Of a stretch of 64,000 nt of DNA, positions 1-12,618 are shown piece by piece; positions within the stretch are counted from its first letter, which is position 1; every line of letters starts with the position of its first letter. The notes beneath the pieces are model-generated. The model did no database searches. It worked only from the letters and a program-made list of their open reading frames with translations, and was not told the DNA's origin. Source of the stretch: Morella rubra (Eukaryota; Streptophyta; Magnoliopsida; Fagales; Myricaceae); NCBI GenBank assembly GCA_003952965.2, contig CM025855.1:20126768-20190767 (forward strand), written 5' to 3'. The position numbers and the translations under genes are program-made.

Positions 1-398
1 GGAATTAATGAAAGTAAAAGTAAAAATAAAATTTTGAAGTGTGTTTGATAAAAGTAAAATTTTAATTAAATTTTTATTTAACAAACGCCATGTTAGACTC
101 AATACTATATAAATATGTACTAGTTTTTTATTTGCAGGATATTAATCTCTACAAAAGCTTATTAATGTGTATACTTTTATCACTAACAGCAATCGGAAGC
201 AAATCACTACCTATCCCACAAAAGACACCGATTATTTCCCTGTTGTATTCAACGTGGGCCTTCTCTTACACAAGATGCGACGACAATCTTATTTTTTTTT
301 CCCCTAGTGTCAACAATCCTAATTTGGACATCTTCATCCACTCTCTCTCTCTTCCACCCATTTTCTTCAGTTGCAGAACCCGATACACAGGAAAAGAG

Positions 399-1004
399 AT
401 GACGAGAGAACGGAAGCAAATGTTAATAGCAATGAAAGGCCATCCTGGCACAGGCAAAAGCACTTTAGCCCAATCCTTGGCCTCAGCGCTCAGAATCCCT
501 CTCCTTGACAAAGACGACGTCCGTGACTCCACCTACCCTCTCCAATCCTCTCTCCTCCCCTTCGCGCCAACCACCGCTTCCTGCAACCTCCTCAACGACC
601 TCTCCTACGACGTCATCTACCGCATCGCATCCACCCAACTCCGCCTCGGCCTCAGCGTCGTCGTCGACTCCCCGCTATCTCGAAAGGCCCACCTCGAGCG
701 CCTCGTCCAGCTGGCCTCCTCGGCTGGGGCCCGCGTCTTGGTCGTCGAGTGCCAGCCCACAGACGAGGCCGAGTGGAGAAGCAGGCTCGAGCACCGCGGC
801 GCCAGCGCGGCTGCCGATGGAGCAGGCTGGCACAAGCCGGCGACGTGGCGGGACCTCGAGAGGCTCTTGGAAGGCTACGCTGGGTGTACAGAGTACGACT
901 TGGGTGAGGTACCGAGATTGGTGGTCGACACTACGGCGTCTGTTGAGGTTGGGGAGCTTGTTTCAAGCGTGGTGGAGTTCATCGACTCTCATATGGAAAC
1001 ATGA
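399..1004 (+). CDS. P-loop NTPase / AAA_33-type kinase-like protein, 201 aa, intact
   Basis: The product is a small single-domain P-loop NTPase of the plant AAA_33/zeta-type kinase-like group; the substrate is unknown. Walker A is GHPGTGKS at residues 14-21, followed by a DKDDVRD segment (37-43) and a Walker B-like VVVDSPL at 87-93. The frame is open further upstream to position 90, but I chose the ATG at 399 because the upstream residues are low-complexity and unlike the family, while the ATG at 399 leads straight into the P-loop after about a dozen residues. It is single-exon and GC-rich at third positions, in contrast to its AT-rich surroundings. It ends 296 bp before the stop of the convergent DUF1262 gene. 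No signal peptide or membrane segment is visible, so a soluble protein is inferred. Confidence 0.85.
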   Translation: MTRERKQMLIAMKGHPGTGKSTLAQSLASALRIPLLDKDDVRDSTYPLQSSLLPFAPTTASCNLLNDLSYDVIYRIASTQLRLGLSVVVDSPLSRKAHLERLVQLASSAGARVLVVECQPTDEAEWRSRLEHRGASAAADGAGWHKPATWRDLERLLEGYAGCTEYDLGEVPRLVVDTTASVEVGELVSSVVEFIDSHMET

Positions 1005-1300
1005 CCTGGGAAACTGGGATAGAGACAATATATGCGTTCGAGGGGGTAAAAAGCTTTCGTAAATTTTCTTCTTCAAAGTTATTATTATCGTCTCTCTTCA
1101 CCTGATTTTCCCCTGCTTTTATCCGATCAACTTATAATCACCGCATCTAAAGCAAAAGACAAAACAGAAAACAGAAAAATGGTAGGAAACCGTTGAACAG
1201 AGGAAAAAGAACAAATGAATCAAATACAATTATATTCTGTATTGACAACAACCAAAAACAGCGTAGATGAAATTTCCACTGTTTTAAAAGATGAGAAGTT

Positions 1301-2813
1301 CTATTCCCATTTGCTCCGAGTCTGGTTTATGTGCTTGAAATCATAGGTCAGTACTAGGCTCCCATCCATTCGTTTCACTACAAACCTCTCAACTAAAACA
1401 TAAAAACCAAATTTTTTCCATCCCCCTATCCCTCCAAATTCCTCTACTCTCTTCACTGTCACTTGCTTCTCTTTCCCCCCTACCCATCCGACTCTTTCCT
1501 GCTCCCACTTCATTCTCTCAACGACTAATAAATCCAAACCCGCACTTCTTTCCCCTCCCTCTTCATTGAAGGCCCTAAACCACATGATCCCATCAACCAT
1601 ATTTACATCCACAGCTTCCCTCCCAGCAACTGAGACGACTTCACTCTGCAGAATGACATCCATAGCCACAACGTTGCCTTGGCCGCCTTCGTTATTTCCA
1701 CAGGCGAATATTTGTTCCCAGCTTTGTACGAGGGTTATCTCGTAGTACATCGATCTACTCATTTGGTCTCTTAACGATCCCTGCTCCCTAATAAACATGA
1801 AAGGAGAGTACCATCTCCCTACACCAACTTGGTGCGAACTCTTATCTGATAGGGGGAAGTTGAACTGTGGAAGGCGAGCACGGAGGGCGGTGTCTAGGCC
1901 TGGCGCGTCACCTAACTTGAAATCGTGGGGAGTTGAGGTATGCACTTGCCACCCTCTTCTTCCGAGGAACTTTGGAGGGAACCCATCCTGGGCAATGGAT
2001 TTGGCAACAAAACCTCCGCTTTGAAATAATTTTCCTTCAGGAAGAATCTGAAATTGCTGGTGAACGTTTTTGGCATCCAAAGGTTTTGGTGGCACGTCAC
2101 GAACATAACTGAAGCAGAAACAGGATCCCATATCGGCCTCTGTGGAATTTGCATATGCTTCCCTACAAGGCCATTTGAACAGAAATTTAGGGTTCACATA
2201 TAGCTCCCAATTAAATGCATGATTGCAGAAATTGAATTTATAAGTTAATATTGAAAATTAATTTTTCTTACTAAATTAAAAATCAAGTTAAGGAGCTACT
2301 GGCATACAGGAGAAAAAACAAAAATAGAAGAAACAATTCAAGTTGATATGAAAACCTCTCAAACATAAAAATTATCAAATTTTGATTTTGAACCTAAAAT
2401 TAAAACCAAAACCAAAACCTAACACTTTTTTCAAACAAGTTCTTAATCCAGTTTGCAATTGACATGAAACATACATACCCTTTGTGGCTTCCACGAGTCT
2501 GAATCACATAGTACAGATTAGAAGATAATGGCTGATTCAGAGCTGGAATGAAGTCCGCATAAAAATAAGAAACATGATGATTGCTGACACTGGCGCTGGC
2601 GCCGGTGCTCGTTACATACCGAAGCTTTAGGTTCTTGTTCTGAGGGAAAGGCAGATCCCTGAGCACATTGCTTTTAAGCAATCCAAAAAAACACGTTGGC
2701 TCTGCTTCCTCGTCTTGGATGACCAGAATACCGGAATTTGGACCTTCAGGAGGTAGCGATGAGAGAGCCGAAGGGAATTTTTTGTACATAGAAAGAGGTC
2801 TCGTGACATACAT
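1301..2813 (-). CDS. DUF1262 family protein, 398 aa, two exons, intact
   Basis: This is a plant-specific DUF1262 protein of unknown biochemical function. Exon 1 is 2813-2479 and exon 2 is 2162-1301; the intron (2478-2163) has GT-AG ends and phase 2. Splicing removes the readthrough residues and gives the family junction HKGEAYANS. Together the exons make 399 codons, about the usual family length. Family landmarks are the N-terminal MYVTRPLSMYK, PPEGPNSGILVIQDEEAE, LPFPQNKNL and LNQPLSSNLYYVI in exon 1, then LRARLPQF, GRWYSPFMFIRE, YYEITLVQSWEQIF and a C-terminal DFKH segment in exon 2. The frame is open upstream of 2813, but the family starts at MYVT. It is convergent with the kinase gene and tandem with a second DUF1262 gene at 5455-6990. 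Confidence 0.9.
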
Positions 2814-3709
2814 ATCGTTCGTGCTCTGTAAAATTTCTTGTCTGCTTTGTGTTTTGTTCGAGCTTAATATCGTGTATTTAAAAGGAAAGAGAAATCTGCA
2901 CCGCGTAGACAAGTTAGACACGTCATGGGCTATACGGGAGCCCGTTCAAGTAGTTTGAAAAATAATAAGAATATGCAGCTCACAGAAAATAAATGTGCAG
3001 GAATGGATCTTGGATTGCCTAGAAGACAGAGTTGACCTGATGAATTCCGTGCAAGTTACGAAGAAACTGACGCACTCAGGTTATGGGCGACAGCTAGCGT
3101 ATGTTGATTCTCTAATGGGTGATTACCATGTGTACTGAGTCCACGTTTGATCATTACGGCTAAATTTCGTATTGAAGTGATTTATTGTACCAGTCCATTG
3201 TAGAGGAGTTCGTGTTCGTTGACAGGTATTTGCTTCCTAGCGCTCCTGGAATATTTGACCTACTATGAATGAAAAACCTTTTCTTTGTATTTTACACCAC
3301 ATTATTTGCCCAGATCCATAAGCTAAGATTATTGGTCAATGAGACATGTTTTGTACACAAAAAAACTTATGGACCGCACGACTTGCGTTAAGAATAGACA
3401 ATGTTTGACTTTTCAAAAAAACTTCTACCATTTTTTACAATCCAAACATCTTTTTTTTCTTCGAGAATATTCTTAACAATTTTTAGATATTTCTCTAATT
3501 AAGATGTAATCTTAGAGATCACATTAGGGACACAACTATAGGCACCCAAGGGAAAGTTAATCAGTATCAACACGCAGAAAGATCGGACCGCGGTCAACAT
3601 TACTCTGTACTTAATCAAAATTTTGATTATGAGATTCTTAAGATAAAATAACATTTGCTATTGCTGCATACAATCTATTCAAGAGTTGATGAATTCCGTG
3701 CCAGTTAAG
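2814..3709. other. Intergenic, upstream of the first DUF1262 gene; nothing recognised
   Basis: AT-rich non-coding DNA that should contain the promoter of the minus-strand DUF1262 gene ending at 2813. No convincing coding frame, RNA gene or transposon terminus is seen. The stretch is preserved almost base for base in copy 2 at 28682-29575. Confidence 0.5.
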
Positions 3710-4060
3710 GAAAATAGCGTCTATGTTTGAAAAGAAACTTTCACCTTTTTTAAAAAATATTTCAAAATTAAAATTTTTTACAATAAAATCTCAAAATTTT
3801 CATGCACAATTCTAATATAATTGTCACACTCAATTCGATATGAAATTTAATCTCACCTTATTTTTTAACAAATTTCATTATTATTATTATTATTTTAAAA
3901 AATTATCAAATCTTCTCCTCTTACTTTAACAAACACTATAACTTTCTCACTAAAAAATTCTATCAAATATGCTCTCTCATTATTTTTAATAAATTCCAAT
4001 AAAAATTATTTTACAGACATTCTTAATTTTGTTTTCCAAACATCACGTTAAGACTATATA
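3710..4060. repeat. MITE-like AT-rich element
   Basis: The left part reads CTATGTTTGAAAAG and the right part contains CTTTTCCAAACATC-like sequence (TTTTCCAAACATC at about 4030), so the ends are roughly complementary around a TGTTTGGAAAA core. The interior is very AT-rich with an ATT microsatellite. The same sequence is at about 29580-29920 in copy 2, so it predates the duplication. The exact ends and target duplication were not resolved. Confidence 0.4.
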
Positions 4061-4498
4061 TCAATGAGAGAGGAAAGAAATGCAAAAAAAAACTTATGGA
4101 CTGCACAACTTGCATTAGAAATTTTGTCTCCAAATTTATAGGTTGAATGAAAAAAAATAAAGTCGTCCGCTTAGAATTGAAGTCTTAAATGGCAATCGGA
4201 TTTTCCTTGCAAGTTTCAAAGTTTTCCAGTCGGTTTCTTTTGTAAATATGCTATAATAAGTTTATCAAAGTGTTAAGAAATTTAATAATATTTTATTGAT
4301 ATAGGATTTTTTAGAAATATGGAATACTATTTATTTATTATAAAAAAAAATACAAAAGATTGTCAACTTGTGTGGGACCTGGGTTTCACTGGCCGTGAAT
4401 CTTCCAGCTTGGGGATAGGGAGGGGACTCAGAAGTCATCTGAACTTTCCTTCAGTCTCATCCCTTGGCCTACTCGGCCATTACCTACACAGAATTGTA

Positions 4499-5090
4499 TG
4501 GAAAATTACTCAGAACCCACTAGGTTTAGGCCAAAATCAAAAGCCTCACTGGATTTTAGAAAAAATTAAAAGTCTATTGGTTTATCAGTTTGATATGAAA
4601 ACTAATTACCCGAGTCAACTCTGTTAGTAGAGATAATGGAGCCCAATCCACATAATATAAATGAACGAATCGTTACTTGACACGTGCTCAAAAAAATTAC
4701 ATAAACTTCAGCCTGCCATGTTGCACCCACATCCTTCCACGTCAACCACGTCAGTCTCCTTTATACTAACGAAGAAGCCTTGGAGAAAGCCCTAGGTTCA
4801 ACGATCTGAAATCTCTCAAAGTTCTTTGCCCTTCTGCGAAGCTTTAAAGCTTTAGTTTGTCACGTTGTTTTGCCTTAGAAGTTCCTTCAAGAAAGCTTCA
4901 GTCTGCCACGTCGTTCTCCCCATTCTGCCGTGTGGGGTCAAGTCAACCTCCCTCCGGATCTCTGGGGTCATGTGGCTCGTGGCTGGAGAAGGCTCTAAGT
5001 AGGGTTTTTCCCGAACAAATTGATGCCCTTTTAAAAAAACCAAGTGAGTTTGATGGGGCCTAAAACCTAAAGTATGTTGCTAAAAAAAAA
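4499..5090. mobile_element. Decayed non-autonomous MULE-like element, copy 1
   Basis: This corresponds to the better preserved element at 30360-30980. The left arm (about 4499-4625, containing AACCCACTAGGTTTAGGCC) is retained. The right arm survives only in part (about 5040-5070, GGCCTAAAACCTAAAG), because 4935-5150 has been rearranged or deleted relative to copy 2. The interior has ACGT-containing words and gene-like composition (about 4700-4930). Confidence 0.5.
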
Positions 5091-5454
5091 TGATGTGCTC
5101 TAATCCCCAGTAGAAGTCATCCCGTTTCAACAAATTTGAAAGTTTCTTTTAAATAAAAGAGGTTCCTCCATAACTGAAGCAAAACCAGCAAAACCTGTGT
5201 TATAAGACCCCTATAATAGGCCCATTGTTAAAACTTGAACAAATCAGAAAGGGGGGGGACAAGACGAAGGTAAAGTAGAACAGGTACAGAAAAGTAATAA
5301 AAATGGCACCAATATCTTCCTGTGTTTTACATGTTGCTCACACTTCTGAGAAAGGAAAACGAAGGTCGGAACAAATTCTTTCCTATGACCAAATACTTAT
5401 CTGCACAGGTAGAATAGGTTTGACATGGGACCTCCAAAACAATAGCAGCAGTCT

Positions 5455-6990
5455 TCACTCCCATTTGCTCCTAATCTGATGAGTGTGCTTAAAATCATAG
5501 GTCAGTACCAAGCTTCCATCCAGTCGCTTCAACACAAACCTCTCGACCAAAACATGACAACCAAATTTCTTCCACCCACCTATCCCCCCAAACTCCTCTA
5601 CCCTCTTTACTATGGCTTGCTTTCCATCTTCCGCAACCACCCAGCCCTTTCCTGCTCCCACTTCATTCTCCCAACCAATGCTAGACCCATTGCCACCCTG
5701 GTTTCTTCTCCCACGTTGCTAGAACTCGTGAACCACACCAACCCATCTGCCACATTTCTCTCATCAATTACAGCTTCCCTCCCACCTACTGTAACCACTT
5801 CTCTTTTCACAAGAGCTTCCACAGCCACAGCATTAAGTTGATCATCGTTATTCTCACTAGCAAATATTTGTTCCCATTTTTGCTCGAGAGTTATCTCGTA
5901 GTATATCGAGTTACGCCTTCCATCCATCAATGTTTTCGGTGTTCCTTCCCTGATAAACATGACCGGACAATACCATTTTCCGACAACCACAGGTTTTGAG
6001 CTCAAGTTTGGCAGTGGGAATGCGAAATCTGGTAGGCGGGCTCGGAGAGCAGAGTCTAGGCCTTGTGCTTCACCTAACTCGAAATCAGGGGAAGCTGACG
6101 CGCATATTTTCCACCCTTTTCTCCGCAGAAAGAATGGGGGAAGTCCATCTGGGCCTGCAGATCTGGCCACAAAACCACCCCAATTATTGATGATTCCTCC
6201 TTTGCGACGGATCTGAAACTGCTGATTCACGTTAGTGGGATCCAGCGGCTGTGGTGGTACATCGTAGGCGTCTCCACCGAAACAGCAAGTGGAAGTATCT
6301 TCCTCCTTTGAATTCGTGTATGCTTCCCTGGGAAATAATTCGAGCATTAATTAGTACCGCACCTAGGAAAACACGGTAAAATAATCACACCACGTTCATC
6401 AATTCATGGTAAAATGTCAGAGGTCTCAATGTTGAACCTAGAATTCATATGTTACCAATTAGGAGCTCAGAAGCTACCGCATATCTTATAGGTCAATCCG
6501 TGGAAAGGTTTAGTAGCATCTTCTATAGCCTATTAGCCTGAAGTTTTGGGTGGTTCAGAGATCGAAGTTGCATAGTCACAACCCAAAAAGAGATCATTTC
6601 CGCCTGGGTTGCTTAGGGACAGTCAATTAACTATGGTACACATCACTGTAGCTTGTGATAGAATGCATACTCTCTATGCTTCCCGTATGGCTGTACGGCA
6701 TAGTAGCAATTCGAAGATAGCGGCTGATTAAGGACTGGAATGAAGGTAACGTTGTGGAAATGAGAAGTTCTTTCATATCCGATGCCTATCGTGTATCGAA
6801 GCTCTAGGCTCTTGTTCTGGGGAAAAGGAAGCTCCTTGATTTCACCAGTCTTGCACATTCCGAAACAACATGTAGGTTCGGCTTCCTCATCTTGGATGAC
6901 CAAAATACCAGAGCTCGGACCCTCTGGCGGAGGCAACGAGAGGGAGTCAGGATGCTTTTGGTACATGGAAAGAGGCCTTGTCACGTACAT
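5455..6990 (-). pseudogene. Second DUF1262 gene, copy 1, one-base frameshift near the C-terminus
   Basis: This is a tandem paralogue of the DUF1262 gene at 1301-2813. Exon 1 is 6990-6671 and exon 2 is 6327-5455, with GT-AG intron ends and phase 2; the junction reads KHREEAYTNSKEED. Exon 1 is intact, with MYVTRPLSMYQ, PPEGPSSGILVIQDEEAE, LPFPQNKSL and LNQPLSSNCYY. Exon 2 is open until about 5635. There copy 1 reads CCGCAACC where copy 2 reads CCGCGAACC, a one-base loss. The ancestral C-terminus (GGWKKFG, VLTYDFKH) continues in another frame to the stop at 5455. The exon lengths sum to 1193 nt, one short of a multiple of three. A sequencing error is possible; otherwise about 60 C-terminal residues are lost. 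Confidence 0.85.
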
Positions 6991-7140
6991 TTTTCTCTGA
7001 AGAAAATCCTCGGATCTACCTCTGCTTTTGCTTTGCAAATTTCTATGAGAGTGCCATTTTAGCTTGAGCTCGTGTATGTATTCATGAGAAACAGAAAAAA
7101 TTGAATTTTCAACATCAGAGTCTGGATAAGCCAACGCAGA

Positions 7141-8385
7141 GTCAAATGCTGTTCTTTGCTACGTGCAGTGGCTGATAGTAAGCCGAATTTGACCCGGTTT
7201 GCAAGTGGGAAGAAGATTGACCACTTAGTAAAATGCAAGTAACAGCTGTCACTATTCAGTAGGCGGCCACCGTGGAAGTAGTCCACGGAACTCTAAGCAA
7301 ACGAGATGTATATCTTCTAACTTGAGTCCATAGCTTTTGGATCCGCCAAAGTCTGGGAAAATGGGCCTATGTCTGAAATTATAGGGGATAAGACTACAGG
7401 CCCATCGAAGACGAGTGGAGTAAATCTGGGCAAGGGCCGCAAGGCAATTGGGGCCCTGAAGACCAGAGCTGGTTGAGCATGTGAAAAGGGGTTGGTCCAA
7501 CCCCAATCTGAAGCCTCCGGCAAAGAAGAACCGAATAGAGCCTTCACGCGGTACAAGAAGGCGAAAAAGAAGCGTCACTCGAGTCAAAAGCGGGGAAGTA
7601 ACGAAGGGAGTCAGATTCCATCCGGACAGAGAGTTTACAGAGACGTTCGAATGGATGTTTTGGATGAGCTGCAGGAAATCCAATGCTCCTAAGGGCTCCA
7701 TGTCAATTAATGAAGGTCTGAGTGCGTGGCTTGACTTGACTCCTCATGATTTTGGCTTGGTATGCACCCAACTATTTTTTTTTCCTCCACCCTAGTCGTA
7801 TCGGTTGGACCTTAAAGGTCCGACATGTACGACCAATCTGCACGTCTTTATGTGTCCTCCAAAATCATCCTCAGATTAACTTTTACTTCTCTCTCCCAAA
7901 ATCACCCAAGCCTCCTAATTTGTCCAAACCCACGAATCACTCTCCCTAGTTTTCGGTTAGACCTATTTGTAATGGATTGGACCCGTAGGATATTTGAGAA
8001 CACAATTAGTAGATGAGAGAACCTAACACTTGTACGGGGGTGTTGCCAATTTTTTACTTTTCTTTGAGAAAAAGTTTCTATTATTTTTATGTTATCTTTA
8101 TATTTCTATTGTTCTTTTTGGATTTTGGTAATAAGTGGCATGGGATTGTATTATTCAAACCTTTTGTGGCAAGTATGCATGCCACATCAAAATTCAGCAA
8201 GATTGCAAATGGAATCCCGATGGAAGGATCAATTTTGTTGACCTATAAAATTGAAGGACTAATGTTGTTTTTGTTTCTCTTTTTTTATTTGTTTAATAAA
8301 ATACTCTAGACTGTAGAAGTGGCAGTTGCCTCATTGATTACATATATTTCTTATAGCAGAAAATAGGGTGACAAACCCCAGCTCA
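7141..8385. other. Non-coding right part of the duplicated block; no gene recognised
   Basis: This region pairs with 37770-39081. Several overlapping reading frames occur on both strands (7252-7795) but none resembles a known family, and they are not conserved in frame between the copies, which carry frame-changing indels. I therefore do not call a gene. An AT-rich stretch with T-runs occupies 8040-8300. Confidence 0.5.
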
Positions 8386-10043
8386 GATTTTCTAATTTTT
8401 TTTTTGCTTCCAACCAATTGCGTCCTTCATTTGCATAGTTTACAGTAGTTGTCAAGTATTTGCACTGGCTTGTTCTCCCATCCCGTTTGGACCAGGCAAG
8501 TTCTCCCCTACCATAAGAGATCTCACAGAAATCTTCACCTTCAAATGCTTGCATTTTGTTGGTTGTAAAATTTTTTCCTTTTTGTATTTATAGCAAGTTG
8601 TTGAGGCCTGAAAACTCAAGATTAGACCCAAAGTATACCTAGAGGAGGGTGAATAGGTATTTCAAAGGGAAAAATATACTTTTCACCCATGAACGGTTGA
8701 AGGCTAAGAATAATCGACGCAATCTTCCAAGGGAGCAACAATGAATTAAGGACCCCTCTAACTGGGACGGCAAGATGCTCTCAATAACATCCGTTGCCCT
8801 AGAATAGTATGTTGGTAAGTTTGAGTTCTGAAACTTTGGAAAGGGCCAACAATACTACCTCTGCTTCATCGATTAGAGGATTAATGGTAGTAGATTTCCT
8901 AGTCCATGCATGCAGGATATCACCATTTGAGTGGAATAAGACAGCCGCACTCATAGAGAACAAGAAGACGAATAGCAACATCAAAGTTTATACAATGATA
9001 ATTGCCATCAAGGAAGGATTCAGTCGAAACCTTGTGGAGGAGCCTGGGAGAGGTCCACCATGATGCTAGATGCTCTTTCTGAGAGTATAAGATCTTTTGA
9101 AGCAGGGAGGAGGATCTATCCAAATATCGTCATGCAGAAGTTTGTTTCTAGCCATCTATAGAAAATCTAGCATAATACTGCGAACAGTTGGAACGAATGA
9201 CTATCTCCAGACAGGATACCAAGAATACGTGAGGATCAAGACTGCACCCAATCCAGTCAAGTGTAGATTGATGGGACATAACTCAACCTTGAGAGACTAT
9301 TGGGATAGTAGCCACAGAAAATGGGAATAAGAGCAATAAAAGAGAAGATGATGAATTGATTTAGTGTTTCCTCCACAAAGAAGACAGGAAGATTCTCCCT
9401 GGTAATTTGAACAAAGAGACATTGCAATACGATGTCTAGTAGGCAAGATATCCCAAGCTATTTTTCATAGAAGGAATTTCAATCTTTCATCCATGTTTAA
9501 ACACCATAATTTCCTCTAGTCAATTAGGGGACCACCAGTCAATGATGATACCCGAGCAGACGAAATCCGTCAGTAAGCTGATTTAACAATAAAGCTACCT
9601 TTTTTATCCGGAGTCCACACTAATCTATCTGCGACACTTGATGGCAGTATGTTGATTTGTAGGATTTTATCAACAAATAGGCTATCAAAAGTGGCTTGAA
9701 GGATGCCAAGGTTCCAAGAATGAGTGGAAATATTGATATAGTCACTAACCAAAGATGCAAAAGTTGAACTATGAAGGCCCACACGTGGGAGGGATCTAAA
9801 GGAGGGAAGGTTTGGAGCCCAAGGGTCAACCAAGTCCGGATAGAATCACCTATGCCCACCAAGAAACAACGTCCTTGAGAGAGAGTAGGACGAAACTTAA
9901 AGAGACCTTTCCAAATCCAAGAGGAGGAAGTATTTTTACATTGCATGACACTTTCGACATTCTTGAGATGCTTGTGCCCACAGACTACTTGACCCAGGGT
10001 CATTGATTTAAAGAGGACAACATCCAACCCGTCTTTGAGAGGA

Positions 10044-10912
10044 TGGACATCTTCAAAGACAAAGACGTTTTGATGAAAGAGCCAAAGACTTGAAGAAAGA
10101 AGATTGCAAGGAGCTCTGAAGTACCGGTATAAACCTTTAACCCCATGAATCACACTTGCATATCTTTGTGCATAAACTTACCTTTTGTTTGAAAGATTAA
10201 AATTTTTTAAAGGTTTTAAAACACCCCAATCAAACAAACCTTTCTTATACTTATGGGAAGTAAGCTCAAAGAGGTTAAAAATGTGGTTTTAATTGAACCA
10301 TCATGTGCTTAAGTTGAAGGGATGAAGATTCGACGAGTGCTATCCTTCTATATGAGTCCCTCGACCAGAATTTAACGCAATATAAAAGTTTTCATATGTC
10401 TATAAATACACCTTCATCAAAATTACAACGTCATTTAGATCATTGAGAAATATTTCAAACCTTCATATTCTATATTTCTCATATCATTCACACAAAACAC
10501 ACTTTCATATCCTTGTCTTTGTGAATCAAGAGATAGAGATGAGAGAGTTTATTCTTCAATCTTCATACAAAAGAGGTGATTCCTTTAGTGAGGTTGTTCA
10601 CTAAAGAAAAGCTTAGGGTATATCTCAAGCTTGGTTAAGAGTGGTGAGCCCGAAAAACCACAGTGTTTGGAAAACACTTGTACGGTTCTCTCTAGAGTGT
10701 ATCTATTTGAAGATAGTCCTCAAGGCTCTGCTTGAGGGGTGGATGTAGAACCACCTAAAAATCAGTTTGCTTCTCTATCCCTACTCCTTACATTTAGCAC
10801 TTATTTACTTGTTGTTTTAATATACTTGTGCTAAATTAGACTTACTTTGCAAACACGGTTTTGGGGGTTAAAGCGAAAAAGTTTAATATTGCCTTAATCC
10901 TTGGTTAATACA
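10044..10912 (-). repeat. Interspersed repeat R1, copy a (inverted relative to copy b)
   Basis: This sequence is inserted in LINE ORF2 and matches 12619-13896 in reverse complement across most of its length. Shared words include ATCCACCCCTCAAGC, ACCACCTAAAAATC, TTGCTTCTCTA and CTTTGAAGATGTCCA. This copy is shorter (about 870 bp) and lacks the GGGGGGTGAATT segment. It encodes nothing recognised. The ends shown are the limits of similarity, and I found no convincing target duplication. It could be a solo LTR or another non-autonomous element. Confidence 0.7.
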
Positions 10913-12618
10913 GCGTTGAAGATCTTCAAAGGCAACTGATTTGGAACTAGGCATTAGCAAGGGAAGGCCAGATGTCGAGATGAGGTAGTCATTGGTTTAA
11001 AACCAAAATATTCACGCACTGCCCTTGCAAGAGAGTAGAGGGTATTAGGAGTGATGTAGATTGAAGACTTTTTAGCATTTGGAGCCTGACCAGACCCTTG
11101 AGAGAACAAATTCAAACAAAAATTAATATTCCAGCCTCACTAGGAGTTGCATGCCCAAAGATTAACAAATCATCAGCATATAGTAGATGGGTGACTGATG
11201 GTCCTCCTCTATTCAATTGAATCCCTTGTACCGAGGAGAGAGAATGTGCCTTATCAAGTAAACGAGATAAGATTTCCATTCCGATAACAAATAAGAAAGG
11301 TGACAAAGGATCACCCTAGCGAAAACCTCTAGAAGGGGTAATGAAACCATAAGGACTTCCATTTAGGAGAATCGAATAGAAACCAAAGAGAGACATTCCT
11401 TTATCAGTTTATCCAACGAGGACTAAAACTAAACATTTTTAGTGCCAAGAGGATAAGACTCCATTCCATTTTGTTGTAGGCCTTTTACATGTCTATTTTG
11501 AGAGCTAGATTCCCCGTTAACCTTTTTTGAGTGCCAGAGCATGAAAAATCTCATAAAGTCAGAATGGAATTATCTTGAATAAGTTGACTTCAAACAAATG
11601 CGAACTGTTGTTTGGAAATCATTCTCGGCAAAAAGGGTTCCAGCCTGGACCACAATTATTTTGGATATAATTTTATAGCTAACTTTGTAGAGACTGATAA
11701 GACGATAATGTTTACCTTATGAAGGTTCTTTATTTTTGGAATAAGAACAATAAAGGTATGGTTCATGGAAGGTAGCTGGTGACCAACATTAAAAAAATCT
11801 TGTACCATATCAATGACATCTCGGGAGATGATATGCCAATATTCTTTGAAAAACAAAGCTAGTAAGCCGTTGGAACTTGGAGCTTTGTTAGAACCCAAAG
11901 ATTTGACTGTACGATAGATCTCCTTTGCCAAGCGATGGTATCCCAGAGAAGTGATTCATCTGATCAATGACCGGTGACATGAGTGAAAGAGTTGAGTAAA
12001 ATAATCAATGAAGGAATCTCCAATATTTTTTCGGCCCATCACCCAATCCTTGTTATATAGTTGAAGAGAGATAATAGAATTTTGATTGCGTTTGATAACT
12101 GTTGAGGTGTGAAAGAATTTGGTATTAAGATACTTGGACAACAACCATTCAACTCTAGATCGTTGTCACCAAAGCAATTGTTCTCTAATAACTGTTCATG
12201 AACTTCACCTTTGAAGAAGCTTCAAAGAGATGTTAGCCACACTCGCATATTTTTGCTAGACCCAATCTAGTGCACGTGTTAAAAACCCAATCTAATCTTT
12301 AATAAAGCCAAAGTGTGTCTTGTTCTAAATACGTAGGGCACATTTTGACTTTAGCAACTTCTTTAGATAAAACACGAAAGCTAGTCTTCCTTCAACATGC
12401 ATACGCCAAATAGTAGCAACAGCAAAAAAAACTACCAAGATCCCAAATCCACATAGCCTCAAATTTGAAGGGGCAGGGTAGAAACTGACCATGGCCTCCA
12501 ACATTGAGAATTAAATGAAGATGGTCAGAAGCAACTGCAAGAGAATGTAAGACCGAAGCATTCGGATATTGAACACGCCATTTCTGGTTGGCAAGACCTT
12601 GGTGAAGTCTCTCTCGAA

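Larger units (their letters stand above)
1..8385 (+). repeat. Segmental duplication, copy 1
   Basis: This block aligns in the same orientation and order with 26018-39081. The offset drifts from about 26011 (kinase) to 25868 (first DUF1262 gene) to 25934 (second DUF1262 gene), reflecting small indels. Homology begins at the first base of the window, so the left edge lies outside it. The right edge is at 8385, where copy 1 passes into a LINE 3' tail and copy 2 (39081) passes into a CACTA remnant. Most of the block is nearly identical between copies, with two exceptions, 1040-1690 and 4935-5150, where one copy is heavily altered. Confidence 0.95.

Noticed and set aside
505..1062. Long open frame in a second plus-strand frame across the kinase gene
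   Set aside because: Ser/Thr/Pro-rich shadow of the GC-rich kinase gene. The kinase frame has Walker motifs and the shadow has none.
7252..7795. Overlapping 100-150 codon frames on both strands in the duplicated tail
   Set aside because: Not conserved in frame with 37864-38452 in the other copy and no family similarity; treated as chance frames.
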